Assembly: GCA_051747385.1 (NCBI GenBank)
Contig: JBNJGB010000020.1
Span: 54,773-118,772 of the forward strand
Direction: 5' to 3'
Length of the DNA stretch: 64,000 nucleotides
Origin: JBNJGB01 sp051747385
GTDB taxonomy: Bacteria > Myxococcota_A > UBA9042 > PHBI01 > JACKFB01
The position numbers and the translations under genes were made by a program. Each line of letters opens with the position of its first letter. Position 1 is the first letter of the stretch. The notes beneath the pieces are model-generated. The model did no database searches. It was given only the letters and a program-made list of their open reading frames with translations, and was not told where the DNA came from. Below are positions 8,926 through 16,799 of the stretch, one piece after another.

Positions 8926-9027
8926 TGAGGTCGTCCCCGGCTCCGAAGGGCTCGCGCAAAGGCGCCAAGCCGCGAAGGCGCTGGAAGGATGGGGCAAGCT
9001 GCACTGGGGCCGCAGTCCCCGGCGGTC
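8926..9027 (+). repeat. 102-bp exact direct repeat, copy 2
   Basis: Second copy of 8747-8848, offset 179 bp. Because copy 1 begins at a stop codon, copy 2 begins with the same TGA out of any coding context. This suggests duplication of the kinase 3' flank, or insertion precisely at the stop. Confidence 0.9.
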
Positions 9028-9108
9028 GCCTCCCATTCCACGCCCGATCGGACCGGAACGCCGCACCCGGAGGGCCCGGCCACGGCCACGTTTCGCCGGC
9101 CGTCGCCT

Positions 9109-9184
9109 CGAAAAGTGAAAAGTGAGTAGGTTTGACCCCTACTCCTCGAAAAGTGAAAAGTGAGTAGGTTTGACCCCTACTCCT
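9109..9184 (-). repeat. 38-bp direct repeat, copies 2 and 3 in tandem, overlapping a stop codon
   Basis: Two identical 38-bp units (9109-9146, 9147-9184) with no spacer. The second overlaps the last codons and the TAG stop (9179-9177) of the minus-strand gene at 9177-10553. Read on the minus strand each unit is a small hairpin AGTAGG-GGTCAAA-CCTACT followed by T-rich CACTTTTCACTTTTCG. Two in a row could therefore work as a weak terminator for that gene. Confidence 0.85.
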
Positions 9185-10553
9185 TCTTCTCCCAGCTCCG
9201 GAGCTTGTCCTCGACCGGCTTCCACCGGGTGGTGCTCGCCAGGGAGTGGAGGTTCCTCACGATCTGGCCCAGGCGGTTGAGCATCAGCTCCTTCACGACC
9301 CGCTGATGCTCCTTGTAGATGGGCGTCAGATCCAGGCTGCCCACCATGTAGGTCGGGACCTGGACGGGCTCCTTCTCGCCCATCGGGAGGGTCATCATCT
9401 GCCACTCCATCACCTCGACGTCGCGGCGCGGGTCGACGAGCTTCACCTTCGACGGGCGGCCGGTGTCCGAGACCAGGCGCCCCTCGCCCACGGGGATGGT
9501 CACCTTCTCCGTCTCGGGCTCCTCGCCCTCCTCCGGCTCACCCTTCGGGACCTCGATCTCCCGCTCGCCGCGCTGGAGCATGACCGTGCGCTGGGTGGAC
9601 CCGGGTGGGCCGCCGATGCGCGCGAGCGTGGCCGCCTCGTCGTAGGCCGCCGAGATCACGTCGTAGAGGTGGCGCGTGTCCACGGCAAACTGCAGCGCCG
9701 CCAGCATGGGATCGTCGGCGTAGATGACCATGAGGTCGTCCATCACCCCGTCCGGGCTGATGTAGACGTTCTCGTCCCGGTAGCGCTTCAGCTTGGCCAC
9801 CAGGCCGGTCAGGGACTTCTCCACCGTGGACAGGTCCTCGCCCTTCTGCTGGACCGTGTCGAGGTCGTCCACCATGGAGGCCAGGGACTCCCGCATGGTC
9901 ACGATCTCCTCGAGGACCGGCTTCCCCGTGGCCGTCTTGGCGCCCCGGAAGTACTCGATCTTCCGCTCCACCAGCGCCCCGTACTCCTCGCGAAGCTCAC
10001 GCTGCTGGAGGCTCTTGCCGAGGAGCTGTCCCAGGAAGAGCCCCACCAGGGCGACGACCACGAGCGTCACGATCATCGGCACGAGCGGCAGCTTGGCCGT
10101 CCCGCCCGTCTGCTCGGCCGGGGCATCCGCGCCCGGCAGCCGCTGGGGGATCGGCGTCGTCTCCTGGCCCAGGGGCGAGAACGCCTCCACGGGCGTGCCG
10201 GCTTCCGCCTCCGCCTCCTCGGCGCGGCGCCGGGCGGCCTCGACCTCCTCCTCGCTCGGCGCCTCGGCCTCCTCCTCCGCCGCGGCGGGGTGCTCCACCT
10301 TGGGCGCCTTGCGCTCCCGCTTCTTCAGCCCCAGCCGGGCCTTCAGATCGGCGGCGTCGACCTTCGGCTTGTCGCCGCCGGTCGCCTCTTCCTCCTCCGG
10401 CGTCTCCTGCTCGGTCTCCTCGACGTCCGTCTCTTCGACGTCCGTCTCCTGGTCGGTCTCCTCGACGTCCGTCTCTTCGACGTCCGTCTCCTCGACCTCT
10501 TCGTCCTTGCGCTCGCCGGTGGGATCGTCGTGTTCGGCCAAGGAAGCCTCCAT
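9177..10553 (-). CDS. Acidic-tailed single-pass membrane protein of unknown function
   Basis: 458 aa. The first ~60 residues are almost pure Glu/Asp/Thr with EETDV repeats. A Lys/Glu-rich stretch (KARLGLKKRERKAPKV) follows, then a Pro-containing linker, one membrane helix (LPLVPMIVTLVVVALVGLFLG, about 155-175), a coiled-coil-like segment, and a ~250-residue C-terminal domain that should lie in the periplasm if the acidic part is cytoplasmic. I do not recognise the C-terminal domain (features: YISPDGVMDDLMVIYADDPM, TYMVGSLDLTPIYKEHQRVV). ATG at 10553 has no obvious Shine-Dalgarno sequence. It is divergent from mpl. Its last two codons and stop lie inside the 38-bp repeat. The gene seems intact; function unknown. 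Confidence 0.75.
   Translation of the reverse strand: MEASLAEHDDPTGERKDEEVEETDVEETDVEETDQETDVEETDVEETEQETPEEEEATGGDKPKVDAADLKARLGLKKRERKAPKVEHPAAAEEEAEAPSEEEVEAARRRAEEAEAEAGTPVEAFSPLGQETTPIPQRLPGADAPAEQTGGTAKLPLVPMIVTLVVVALVGLFLGQLLGKSLQQRELREEYGALVERKIEYFRGAKTATGKPVLEEIVTMRESLASMVDDLDTVQQKGEDLSTVEKSLTGLVAKLKRYRDENVYISPDGVMDDLMVIYADDPMLAALQFAVDTRHLYDVISAAYDEAATLARIGGPPGSTQRTVMLQRGEREIEVPKGEPEEGEEPETEKVTIPVGEGRLVSDTGRPSKVKLVDPRRDVEVMEWQMMTLPMGEKEPVQVPTYMVGSLDLTPIYKEHQRVVKELMLNRLGQIVRNLHSLASTTRWKPVEDKLRSWEKKE
10411..10492 (-). repeat. 42-bp in-frame duplication encoding EETDV repeats
   Basis: The 40 bp at 10411-10450 are identical to 10453-10492, a period of 42 bp or 14 codons. Each unit itself holds a 15-bp subrepeat encoding VEETD. 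Because 15 and 42 are multiples of three, copy-number change would lengthen or shorten the acidic tail without breaking the frame. Confidence 0.85.
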
Positions 10554-10576
10554 CAGGGCGAAATCCGGGCGTGGTC

Positions 10577-10604
10577 AAGGTAGCACGGGCCGCCCCCCTG
10601 TCAA
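10577..10604 (-). promoter_or_regulatory. Predicted promoter of the acidic membrane protein gene
   Basis: On the minus strand, a perfect TTGACA (10604-10599), 16 bp, then TACCTT (10582-10577). The implied leader is only about 17 bases. The spacer holds a GGGC-C-GCCC dyad (10587-10595). Confidence 0.45.
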
Positions 10605-10657
10605 GCGCCCCACGCCCCTCGCCGGGCCCGTTTCTCGCGCCATTCCGGCCTCCGCCG

Positions 10658-10663
10658 TATCCT
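10658..10663 (+). promoter_or_regulatory. Possible -10 box for leaderless mpl mRNA
   Basis: TATCCT ends 6 bases before the mpl ATG (10670), and no Shine-Dalgarno sequence is present. No convincing -35 box. Confidence 0.3.
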
Positions 10664-10669
10664 CCCGCC

Positions 10670-12163
10670 ATGGTGGAGGTCCCTCTCTCCGAGCGCAGCG
10701 AGACCGAGGCCGAGGCCCGACGCGGCCCGCCGCCCGTCGACTGGCGGACCGTCGGGAGGGTCCATCTCATGGGGATCTGCGGCAGCGCCATGGGCGCGTT
10801 CGCCGGCATGCTCCGGCGGCAGGGCTTCGAGGTGCGCGGCTCCGACCGCGGCGCCTATCCGCCCATGTCCACCCTCCTGCGGGACATGGGCGTGCAGGTC
10901 ATGGAGGGCTATCGCCCGGAGCACCTGGACTGGGGGCCGGACGTGGTCGTCGTGGGCAACGTCGTCCGCCCCTTCTACGCCGAGGCCGTGGCCATGCGTC
11001 GCCGCGGCATCCCCCACGCCTCCCTGCCCCAGGCCCTGGCGGCGCTCTGCATCGGCGATCGGCACAGCGTCGTGATCACCGGGACCCACGGGAAGACCAC
11101 CACGAGCAGCATGGTCGCCTGGTTGCTCCACGAGGCCGGCCTGGACCCCGGCTTCCTCATCGGCGGCGTCACCGGCAACTTCGACGCCAACCACCGCCTC
11201 GGCGGCGGGCCCGTGTTCGTCGTGGAGGGCGACGAGTACGACACGGCCTACTTCGACAAGGGCCCGAAGTTCCTCCACTACCGGCCCCGCACCGCCTCCA
11301 TCAACAACGTCGAGTTCGACCACGCGGACATCTACCCGGACGTGGAGGCCATCGAGTCCGAGTTCCGGCGCTTCGCGGCCCTCCTGCCCGAGGACGGCCA
11401 CCTCCTCGTCCCGGTGGACGACGCACGCGCCCGGCGGGTGGCGGAGGCCTCGGTCGCCACGATCTGGACGTTCGGCCGGAGCGAGGAGGCCGACGTCCGC
11501 GCCTCGGACGTCCGCGCCGACGCGAGCGGGACGCACCTCCTGCTCCACCTCCCCGGCGCCGCGCCCCGCGAGACGCGCCTCGCGCTCTGGGGGGATCACA
11601 ACCTGGCCAACGCCCTCACCGCGGCGGGCCTGGCCTGCGCGGCCGGTGCCTCCCCGGAGGCCGTCGCGGACGCCCTTCCCCACTTCCGCCTGCCCCGGAA
11701 GCGCCAGGAGGTCCGGGGCGAGGCGGACGGGGTCCCGGTCGTCGACGACTTCGCACACCACCCGACCGCCATCCGGGAGACCCTCCGCGCGGTGCGCATG
11801 CGCTATCCCGGGCGGCGCGTCCTGGCCCTGTTCGAGGTGGAGTCGAACACCTCCCGGCGCCGGGTGTTCCAGGAGGCTTTCGCCGAGGCCCTGAGCCAGG
11901 CCGACCGCGTCTGGTTCTGCGAGCCCCTGGCCAAGGACGACGGCCTCCCGCCCGCGGAGCGCCTGGACATGGACGCGCTGATCGGCTCCATCCGGGCCGG
12001 GGGCACGCCGGCGCGCCTGCTCGTCGACGTGGACGACCTCGCGGACGAGGCGGCCGCCGAGGCCCGCCCGGACAGGGACGTGATCGTGGCCATGAGCGGT
12101 CGCGACTTCCACGGCGTCCACGGGCGCATCCTGGATCGCCTCGAGGCGCGCGAGGCTCGGTAG
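10670..12163 (+). CDS. mpl: UDP-N-acetylmuramate:L-alanyl-gamma-D-glutamyl-meso-diaminopimelate ligase
   Basis: 497 aa. Mur-ligase family enzyme of murein recycling that joins recovered tripeptide to UDP-MurNAc with ATP in the cytoplasm. N-terminal Rossmann region: VHLMGICGSAMGAFAGML. ATP loop GTHGKTTT with K142. SINNVEFDHADIY is the form typical of Mpl rather than MurC. DDFAHHPTA and GDHNLANAL belong to the C-terminal ligase domain. ATG at 10670 gives the family's usual N-terminus, although a GTG/ATG-open frame extends further upstream. The C-terminus is a little longer than in E. coli Mpl (about 457 aa). It stands alone here, with no other murein gene adjacent. The 28-bp gap to the converging gene holds a perfect CTCCCGGGAG palindrome (12177-12186). 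Confidence 0.93.
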   Translation: MVEVPLSERSETEAEARRGPPPVDWRTVGRVHLMGICGSAMGAFAGMLRRQGFEVRGSDRGAYPPMSTLLRDMGVQVMEGYRPEHLDWGPDVVVVGNVVRPFYAEAVAMRRRGIPHASLPQALAALCIGDRHSVVITGTHGKTTTSSMVAWLLHEAGLDPGFLIGGVTGNFDANHRLGGGPVFVVEGDEYDTAYFDKGPKFLHYRPRTASINNVEFDHADIYPDVEAIESEFRRFAALLPEDGHLLVPVDDARARRVAEASVATIWTFGRSEEADVRASDVRADASGTHLLLHLPGAAPRETRLALWGDHNLANALTAAGLACAAGASPEAVADALPHFRLPRKRQEVRGEADGVPVVDDFAHHPTAIRETLRAVRMRYPGRRVLALFEVESNTSRRRVFQEAFAEALSQADRVWFCEPLAKDDGLPPAERLDMDALIGSIRAGGTPARLLVDVDDLADEAAAEARPDRDVIVAMSGRDFHGVHGRILDRLEAREAR

Positions 12164-12191
12164 AGGACCGCTCGAGCTCCCGGGAGACTGC

Positions 12192-13931
12192 TCAGTAGCG
12201 CCAGGTCATCAGGCCCCGGACCGAGAAGGCGGGATCCGGAGAGGCGCCGGTCTCCCGATCGTCCAGCGCGCCCATGGGCACCAGGAAGCCGGCGTCCAGG
12301 CGGGCGCCGAAGCCGTCCGGAAGCTCCAGGTGCAGGCCGCCGTCGACCTCCACGCCGTAGTGGCGTCCGTTCCCGGGCGTCCCCGAGGGTCGCGCGGCCG
12401 CGGCGTAGAGCACGTCCAGGCGGGCGCCGAGGCGCATGGAGTCCGTGTCCAGGAGGTCGTACGAGACCCACGGCTTGGCGTACACGGCGTTGGTGACGGC
12501 GCCGATGACCTGCCGGAAGAGGATCAGGTCGACGCGATAGTCCCTGTCGAACCAGAACGACGTGACGGTGTCGTTGGTCGCCACGTTCAGGTTGTCCTCG
12601 TAGACGCCATCGTCGGGCTCCACGATGTTCTGGCCGTCGAGGACGCCGAGGAAGCGCCGGTCGTCGCCGCTCGCGTAGCCCATGTCCAGGCCCCAGCCGT
12701 AGCGGCCCATCTCCACCTCGGCCTCCAGGGCGCCGCCGAAGCCGACGAAGTCCTTGTCCGTGTCCTCCAGGTCGGCGCGCCGCTGGAGGTTGTCCACGGA
12801 CCCGATCATGGCGCCGAACTCCGCCTCCAGGCGGACGTGCGTGGCCGGATCGGGTCGCCACAGGGTCCGGAGCCAGCCGCTCGGCCGCCAGAAGAAGGCG
12901 TCGCGCGGGACGAGCCGCCAGCAGCGGTGGGGAAGCGCGACGCCCCCGGAGGCGGACACGGCGAGCGGCGGGCAGTCCAGCCCCAGGGCCGCGAGGTCCT
13001 GCTCGGACGACGAGAGGTCCTGATCCGTCAGGGCCGAGAACACCCCCCAGTCGAACGCCATGCGGTTCCCCTCGAGGAGGTCTCTTCGCCGCGCCTCGCG
13101 GTCCTGCCGGGTGCGCGGGCGGCTCACGACCCGCAGCGTGAAGGTGCGCGCGTCGTCCGCGCGGCCCAGGTCCTTGGGCTGCCCCCGCACCCCCGGCAGG
13201 GTCGTCGTCGCGCCGGAGTCGGTCTTCTCCCAGCTTCCCTCGATCCGGATGTCCTGGATCGAGAAGCCCAGGCGGGCTCCGTCCACGTATGTCCCGAAGT
13301 CGCAGTCCGGGCAGTCGCCCCGGTTCCGAAGCAGCCCCATGCCGAAGTGGTCGGTCATGCGTCCGCCCTGGACCTGGAGGGTCTCCAGCATCCACCAGCT
13401 CAGGTACGCGTACTTGACGCGGACGGAGTTCCGGAAGGCGAGATCGTGGGACTGCGGCGCCACCTGCGAGTCCCGCCACAGCCCGTCCGCGAAGCTGCCG
13501 CCGGCGTTGACGTGGGTGGAGCCCAGCACCAGGTCGTCCAGGGCGTCGACGCCGAAGTGGATGGACAGCGGCGCGCCCACGTGCAGGACGCCCTGATAGC
13601 GGAGGCGCATGGAGGCCCACGCCAGCAGCGAGTCGTCGTCGAGGTCGTCGTTCGTCGGCGTCGCCGTGAGCGGCGCGGGGATGCCGCTCTCCCCCGGGCC
13701 CAGGTCGCCGCCCACGATCAGCTCCGGCCGGAACCGGAGGCGCAGGTCGTGATCCAGCCAGACGGGCCCCTCGCTCTCGGCGTGGGAGCCGCGGACCTCA
13801 CCGGTGAAGCTGCGGTGCTCGGTCCCGCCGGGGATGGTCTCGTCCGCCGCGGCCGGCCTCGCCGCGACCAGGACACACGCCGCCATCGCGAAGGCCAGCA
13901 GGGACGTCGGGTTGTGGCTCACGCGCAGCAT
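12192..13931 (-). CDS. Outer-membrane beta-barrel-like protein, paralogue A
   Basis: 579 aa from ATG 13931, chosen because a clean signal peptide follows (LLAFAMAACVLVAARPAAA, cut before DETIPGG); upstream in-frame codons add a non-signal-like stretch. The body alternates aromatic and polar residues like an outer-membrane barrel and ends in a Tyr (TWRY). It is clearly related to the protein at 37397-39172. Shared stretches include HFGMGLLRNRGDCPDCDFG against HWGLGVLANGGQCIDCDYG, and FDRDYRVDLILFRQVIGAVTNAVY against FDRDYHVDLLLFREVIGTVTNAVY. From memory this resembles an uncharacterised myxobacterial family annotated TIGR04551; I cannot verify that here. A conserved CxxCD pair sits around residues 200-215. 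Function unknown; an outer-membrane channel is an inference. Confidence 0.75.
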   Translation of the reverse strand: MLRVSHNPTSLLAFAMAACVLVAARPAAADETIPGGTEHRSFTGEVRGSHAESEGPVWLDHDLRLRFRPELIVGGDLGPGESGIPAPLTATPTNDDLDDDSLLAWASMRLRYQGVLHVGAPLSIHFGVDALDDLVLGSTHVNAGGSFADGLWRDSQVAPQSHDLAFRNSVRVKYAYLSWWMLETLQVQGGRMTDHFGMGLLRNRGDCPDCDFGTYVDGARLGFSIQDIRIEGSWEKTDSGATTTLPGVRGQPKDLGRADDARTFTLRVVSRPRTRQDREARRRDLLEGNRMAFDWGVFSALTDQDLSSSEQDLAALGLDCPPLAVSASGGVALPHRCWRLVPRDAFFWRPSGWLRTLWRPDPATHVRLEAEFGAMIGSVDNLQRRADLEDTDKDFVGFGGALEAEVEMGRYGWGLDMGYASGDDRRFLGVLDGQNIVEPDDGVYEDNLNVATNDTVTSFWFDRDYRVDLILFRQVIGAVTNAVYAKPWVSYDLLDTDSMRLGARLDVLYAAAARPSGTPGNGRHYGVEVDGGLHLELPDGFGARLDAGFLVPMGALDDRETGASPDPAFSVRGLMTWRY

Positions 13932-14099
13932 GGGCTCGGGCTCTCCCCGCGTTGGAGCGGCGCATCCTACTGCGACGACGCCCATCCGCCAACCGCCGTC
14001 TCGGGCTCACGCTCCATTGAATACCCCGGGAGCGGGCGCGTCGGACCGGTCAACCCCGGCACAGCGGGAGCCACCCGGAACCGCAAAGCGAGGTCCACC

Positions 14100-14948
14100 G
14101 TGAAGCGAGCCCTGCCCCTGACGTTGCTGAGCCTGTTGCTGGTCCCCGCCGTGCAGCCGGCGGCGGCCGCCCACTCCGCGCCCTTCCCCCACTACCACCC
14201 GAGCGACCGCCCGCCTCCCGCCCGGAAGCGGCGCCGGGTCGTCGTGCGCCCCAAGCCGAAGCCCCGCCGCGTCGAGCGACGCACCGTCGTCGTGCGCGAA
14301 AAGCCCGTGGTCGTCCGCGAGCGCGAGGTGACCACGGTCCGCCGCGACGAGGCCGAGCCGGAGCCCGCGCCCGAGCGATCCGATCTCCTCGGCCTGGGCG
14401 TCCGCCTGTCCGGCGCCACCGTGGACGGCGAGAAGCTGGGGCTGAGCGACGCCGAGAATCCCACCATGGGCGGCCTCGGTGTCCAGTTCCGCACGCGGTT
14501 GTCCGAGCACCTGGGCATCGAGGTGGCGGCCGACTTCCTGCGCGGGAGCGGCCCGGAGTTCGCCCAGCGGACCATCCCCATCACGGGCAGCCTGACGTGG
14601 CACCTGCTGCCCGACAAGCGCATCCAGCCGTACGCCCTGGCCGGCGCCGGCGTGCAGTTCACGCGGCTCGACTACCGGGACGGGCTGTTCACGTACAACG
14701 CCACCGAGGTGGTGGGCCAGCTCGGCGGCGGCGTGGAGGTCTTCCTGACGCCGCAGTTCTCCCTCCAGGGCGATCTGCGGGCCCAGACCATCTTCGACAG
14801 CGTGGACGACCACGCGGAGGTCCGCAGCGACTGCCTCTCTCAGGTGGGCGAGCAGACCGGGTTCTGCGACGGCCTCCAGGCGGCCGACCCGGACGACAAG
14901 CTCGATCTCGGCCTGCAGTTCCAGGTCGGCGCCACGTTCTACTTCTGA
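14100..14948 (+). CDS. Outer-membrane beta-barrel protein with Arg/Pro-rich linker
   Basis: 282 aa from GTG 14100, with GCGAGG 7-12 bases upstream. Residues 1-24 are a signal peptide (KRALPLTLLSLLLVPAVQPAAAA). Residues 35-95 are a striking basic linker made of RRVVVRPKPKPRRVERR and repeated VVVRE units. The C-terminal 170 residues look like an eight-stranded OmpA-type barrel: GLGVQFRTRLSEHLGIEVAADFL, PITGSLTWHLLPDKRIQPYALAGAG, and a terminal VGATFYF ending in Phe, the usual barrel-assembly signal. Two Cys near residues 246 and 257 could form a loop disulfide. Divergent from paralogue A, with 168 bp between them. Function is probably structural; the basic linker could bind an acidic surface polymer (inference). 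Confidence 0.75.
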   Translation: MKRALPLTLLSLLLVPAVQPAAAAHSAPFPHYHPSDRPPPARKRRRVVVRPKPKPRRVERRTVVVREKPVVVREREVTTVRRDEAEPEPAPERSDLLGLGVRLSGATVDGEKLGLSDAENPTMGGLGVQFRTRLSEHLGIEVAADFLRGSGPEFAQRTIPITGSLTWHLLPDKRIQPYALAGAGVQFTRLDYRDGLFTYNATEVVGQLGGGVEVFLTPQFSLQGDLRAQTIFDSVDDHAEVRSDCLSQVGEQTGFCDGLQAADPDDKLDLGLQFQVGATFYF

Positions 14949-14990
14949 TGCGTGTCCCCGACTCCGGGCGACGCAGGGGCTGGAGGGAGG

Positions 14991-15458
14991 CTACTCCTCC
15001 TCCAGCTCCAGCGCGTCGAGGAGCTGGGTGAGCTGCTCCTTCACCGCCGCGAGCTGCGCGATGACGGCAGCCTCACCGGCGTGGACTCCCCCGGCGACGG
15101 CCATGTCGAGGGACTCGGCGGTCGCCTCCGTGGCCTCCAGGTAGATGTCCGCCAGCCGCGGCAGGTGGTGGATGATGAAGTCGCTCAGGCGCTCGTCCCG
15201 TGTCCGGATGAGCTGCCGGAGCAGCGGCACCGGGAGCGCACCGCCGGCAGAGCGCTTCTCCTCCTCGAGGATGACCTGGGCCAGCACGACGGCCGTCAGG
15301 TCGTCGCCGCTCTTCGCGTCGTGGACGGTGAAGATGACGTCATCGCGGACCAGCTTGGCGAGCTCGTCCAGGGTGACGTACCGGCTCTCGTCGGTACGAT
15401 AGAGTCGCCGGTTGCCGTACTTTCGGACGACGACGGGCTCTGCTTGCGAGTTGCTCAT
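14991..15458 (-). CDS. phaR: PhaR-type polyhydroxyalkanoate synthesis regulator
   Basis: 155 aa. The N-terminal 65 residues match the PHB/PHA accumulation regulator DNA-binding domain: VVRKYGNRRLYRTDESRYVT, then LDELAKLVRDD and an AKSGDDLTAVVLAQVILEEEK stretch. The C-terminal half is helical with acidic LEEE ends. PhaR proteins repress phasin and PHA genes and often their own gene, and they sense PHA granules. ATG 15458 is preferred over the upstream TTG because GGAGG lies 8 bases before it. No PHA synthase or phasin gene is in the window, so its targets are elsewhere. A 25-bp inverted repeat in its own upstream region is a possible autoregulatory site. Confidence 0.85.
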   Translation of the reverse strand: MSNSQAEPVVVRKYGNRRLYRTDESRYVTLDELAKLVRDDVIFTVHDAKSGDDLTAVVLAQVILEEEKRSAGGALPVPLLRQLIRTRDERLSDFIIHHLPRLADIYLEATEATAESLDMAVAGGVHAGEAAVIAQLAAVKEQLTQLLDALELEEE

Positions 15459-15660
15459 CGAACGGGCCTCCAAGGACTGGCCGATGCCTCGGCGACCTGT
15501 GGCCGCCTCCCGATCACGCCTCTACGCGACGGGCGGGCACGGACCGAATGGAAGAGCTGGGTTCTCATCGGGTCGGCGCCGGAAGCCAGGCTTCGCACCG
15601 CACGCCCGATGCCCGGGGGTGCTCGTTGGGAGTCGACGTCTCCCCGTGACGCCCTCCGGT

Positions 15661-15695
15661 TCAATGCTCGTAGCACGGGCATTGACGGATTGCAA
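15661..15695 (-). promoter_or_regulatory. Predicted phaR promoter overlapped by an inverted repeat
   Basis: On the minus strand, TTGCAA (15695-15690), 17 bp, then TACGAG (15672-15667). A perfect 7-bp inverted repeat TCAATGC-N11-GCATTGA (15661-15685) covers the -10 box and half the spacer, in the position of a repressor site. The implied mRNA leader is about 200 bases, which weakens the assignment. The rest of the 385-bp gap (15459-15843) shows no gene. Confidence 0.35.
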
Positions 15696-15828
15696 CAAGG
15701 TGGCCGGGCGCGTCGCGTAACGAGAGCGTCACACGTTACACATCACCCGATCATGGGGTTACCTCACCGCGATCCTCTGCGCAAGCGGGAGGGGGCCCGG
15801 CGGAGTAGCGGTCGGGGCGACCCTCGCC

Positions 15829-15834
15829 TATGCT
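15829..15834 (+). promoter_or_regulatory. Possible -10 box for leaderless CPBP protease mRNA
   Basis: TATGCT ends 9 bases before the ATG at 15844, with no Shine-Dalgarno sequence. A dyad GGTCG-GGG-CGACC (15810-15822) precedes it. Confidence 0.3.
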
Positions 15835-15843
15835 CCGCCCGCG

Positions 15844-16659
15844 ATGGCACGCCTCCCCACGATCCTCCCGGTGCTCTGGGAGCGGACGATCACGCGGCAC
15901 CTGCGCTGGATCGACGATCACGCCGAGATGCCGCCCGGACGCGTGTCGGCGGAGACGCGCTGCGCGCTGGTGTACCTGGTCGCCGCGGTGGCCCTGACCC
16001 TCATGTCCTACGGCGTGCTGTCGTCCCAGCTCCAGGCGGCCGTCGCGCGCAGCGTCCTCGACCTCGTGGGCGCCGTCTCCCCGGGCCTTCGCGGCGCCCT
16101 GCGGCCCTACGAGGTGCTCGGCGAGCACCTGACGTGGGCCCTGGGGTGCTTCACGCTCTACTTCGCCGTGCCCGCCCTGGTCGTGCGCCGGGTGTTCGGG
16201 CATCGCCTGGCCGACTACGGCCTCGGGACGCGCGGGTTCGTCCGCCACCTGTGGGTCTACGCGCTGCTGTTCGTCCCGGTCGCCGTGCTCGTCTGGGTCG
16301 TGGCCCGGGACCCCGACTTCCAGCGCACGTACCCCTTCTACCGCCACCCGCGGGGCCTCGCCGACTTCGTCGTCTGGGAGTGCCTCTACGCCCTGCAGTT
16401 CTTCTCCCTGGAGTTCTTCTTCCGGGGCTTCATGCTCCACGGGGTGAAGGATCGGCTGGGTCGCTGGGCCATCTTCGCGATGGTCGTGCCGTACACGATG
16501 ATCCACTTCAGCAAGCCCATGTACGAGACCCTGGGCGCCGTCGTCGCCGGTCTGGTGCTGGGGACGCTCTCCCTGCGCACCCGGAACGTGTGGGGCGGCT
16601 TCCTCGTCCACGTGGCGGTCGCCGTCTCCATGGACGTGGCCGCCATGGCCATGCGCTGA
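15844..16659 (+). CDS. CPBP-family intramembrane glutamic protease
   Basis: 271 aa with roughly seven or eight membrane segments. Family motifs: LEFFFRGFMLHG (the ExxxR part of EExxxR, with the first Glu replaced by Leu), YTMIHFSKP (second His motif) and a C-terminal WGGFLVHVAVAVSMD. This family (CAAX protease/Abi) includes eukaryotic Rce1 and bacterial proteins tied to bacteriocin self-immunity or membrane-protein processing; substrates are mostly unknown. The single-Glu motif is a common variant, so loss of activity need not follow. The ATG at 15844 has no Shine-Dalgarno sequence but does have a -10-like box immediately upstream. Divergent from phaR. No lipid-modification or bacteriocin gene is adjacent. 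Confidence 0.8.
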   Translation: MARLPTILPVLWERTITRHLRWIDDHAEMPPGRVSAETRCALVYLVAAVALTLMSYGVLSSQLQAAVARSVLDLVGAVSPGLRGALRPYEVLGEHLTWALGCFTLYFAVPALVVRRVFGHRLADYGLGTRGFVRHLWVYALLFVPVAVLVWVVARDPDFQRTYPFYRHPRGLADFVVWECLYALQFFSLEFFFRGFMLHGVKDRLGRWAIFAMVVPYTMIHFSKPMYETLGAVVAGLVLGTLSLRTRNVWGGFLVHVAVAVSMDVAAMAMR

Positions 16660-16723
16660 CGGATCCGGGCCCCCCCCATGCCCCCCGTCGGGACGAATCC
16701 GTGGCGCCTTCGGGGCTGGAGGC

Positions 16724-16752
16724 TTGATTCCCGCACGGGTGGTGCTCACAAT
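16724..16752 (+). promoter_or_regulatory. Predicted dksA promoter
   Basis: TTGATT (16724-16729), 17-bp spacer, CACAAT (16747-16752). Each box has four of six consensus bases, giving a leader of about 40 bases. The spacer begins with a CCCG-CA-CGGG dyad (16730-16739). Confidence 0.45.
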
Positions 16753-16799
16753 TGCACGCCTGATTCAGCCGGTCGGCCCGACATTGCAAAGGTGGATCC

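Noticed and set aside
9109..9184. CRISPR array
   Set aside because: The 38-bp repeats have spacings of 183 and 0 bp with no regular spacers, the unit has a loop unlike CRISPR repeats, and no cas gene is present.
16774..16790. Sigma-54 promoter before dksA (CGGCCCGACATTGCA)
   Set aside because: The GG and GC elements are nine bases apart rather than ten, and the -24 box lacks the usual TGGCAC. A sigma-70-type promoter lies upstream.
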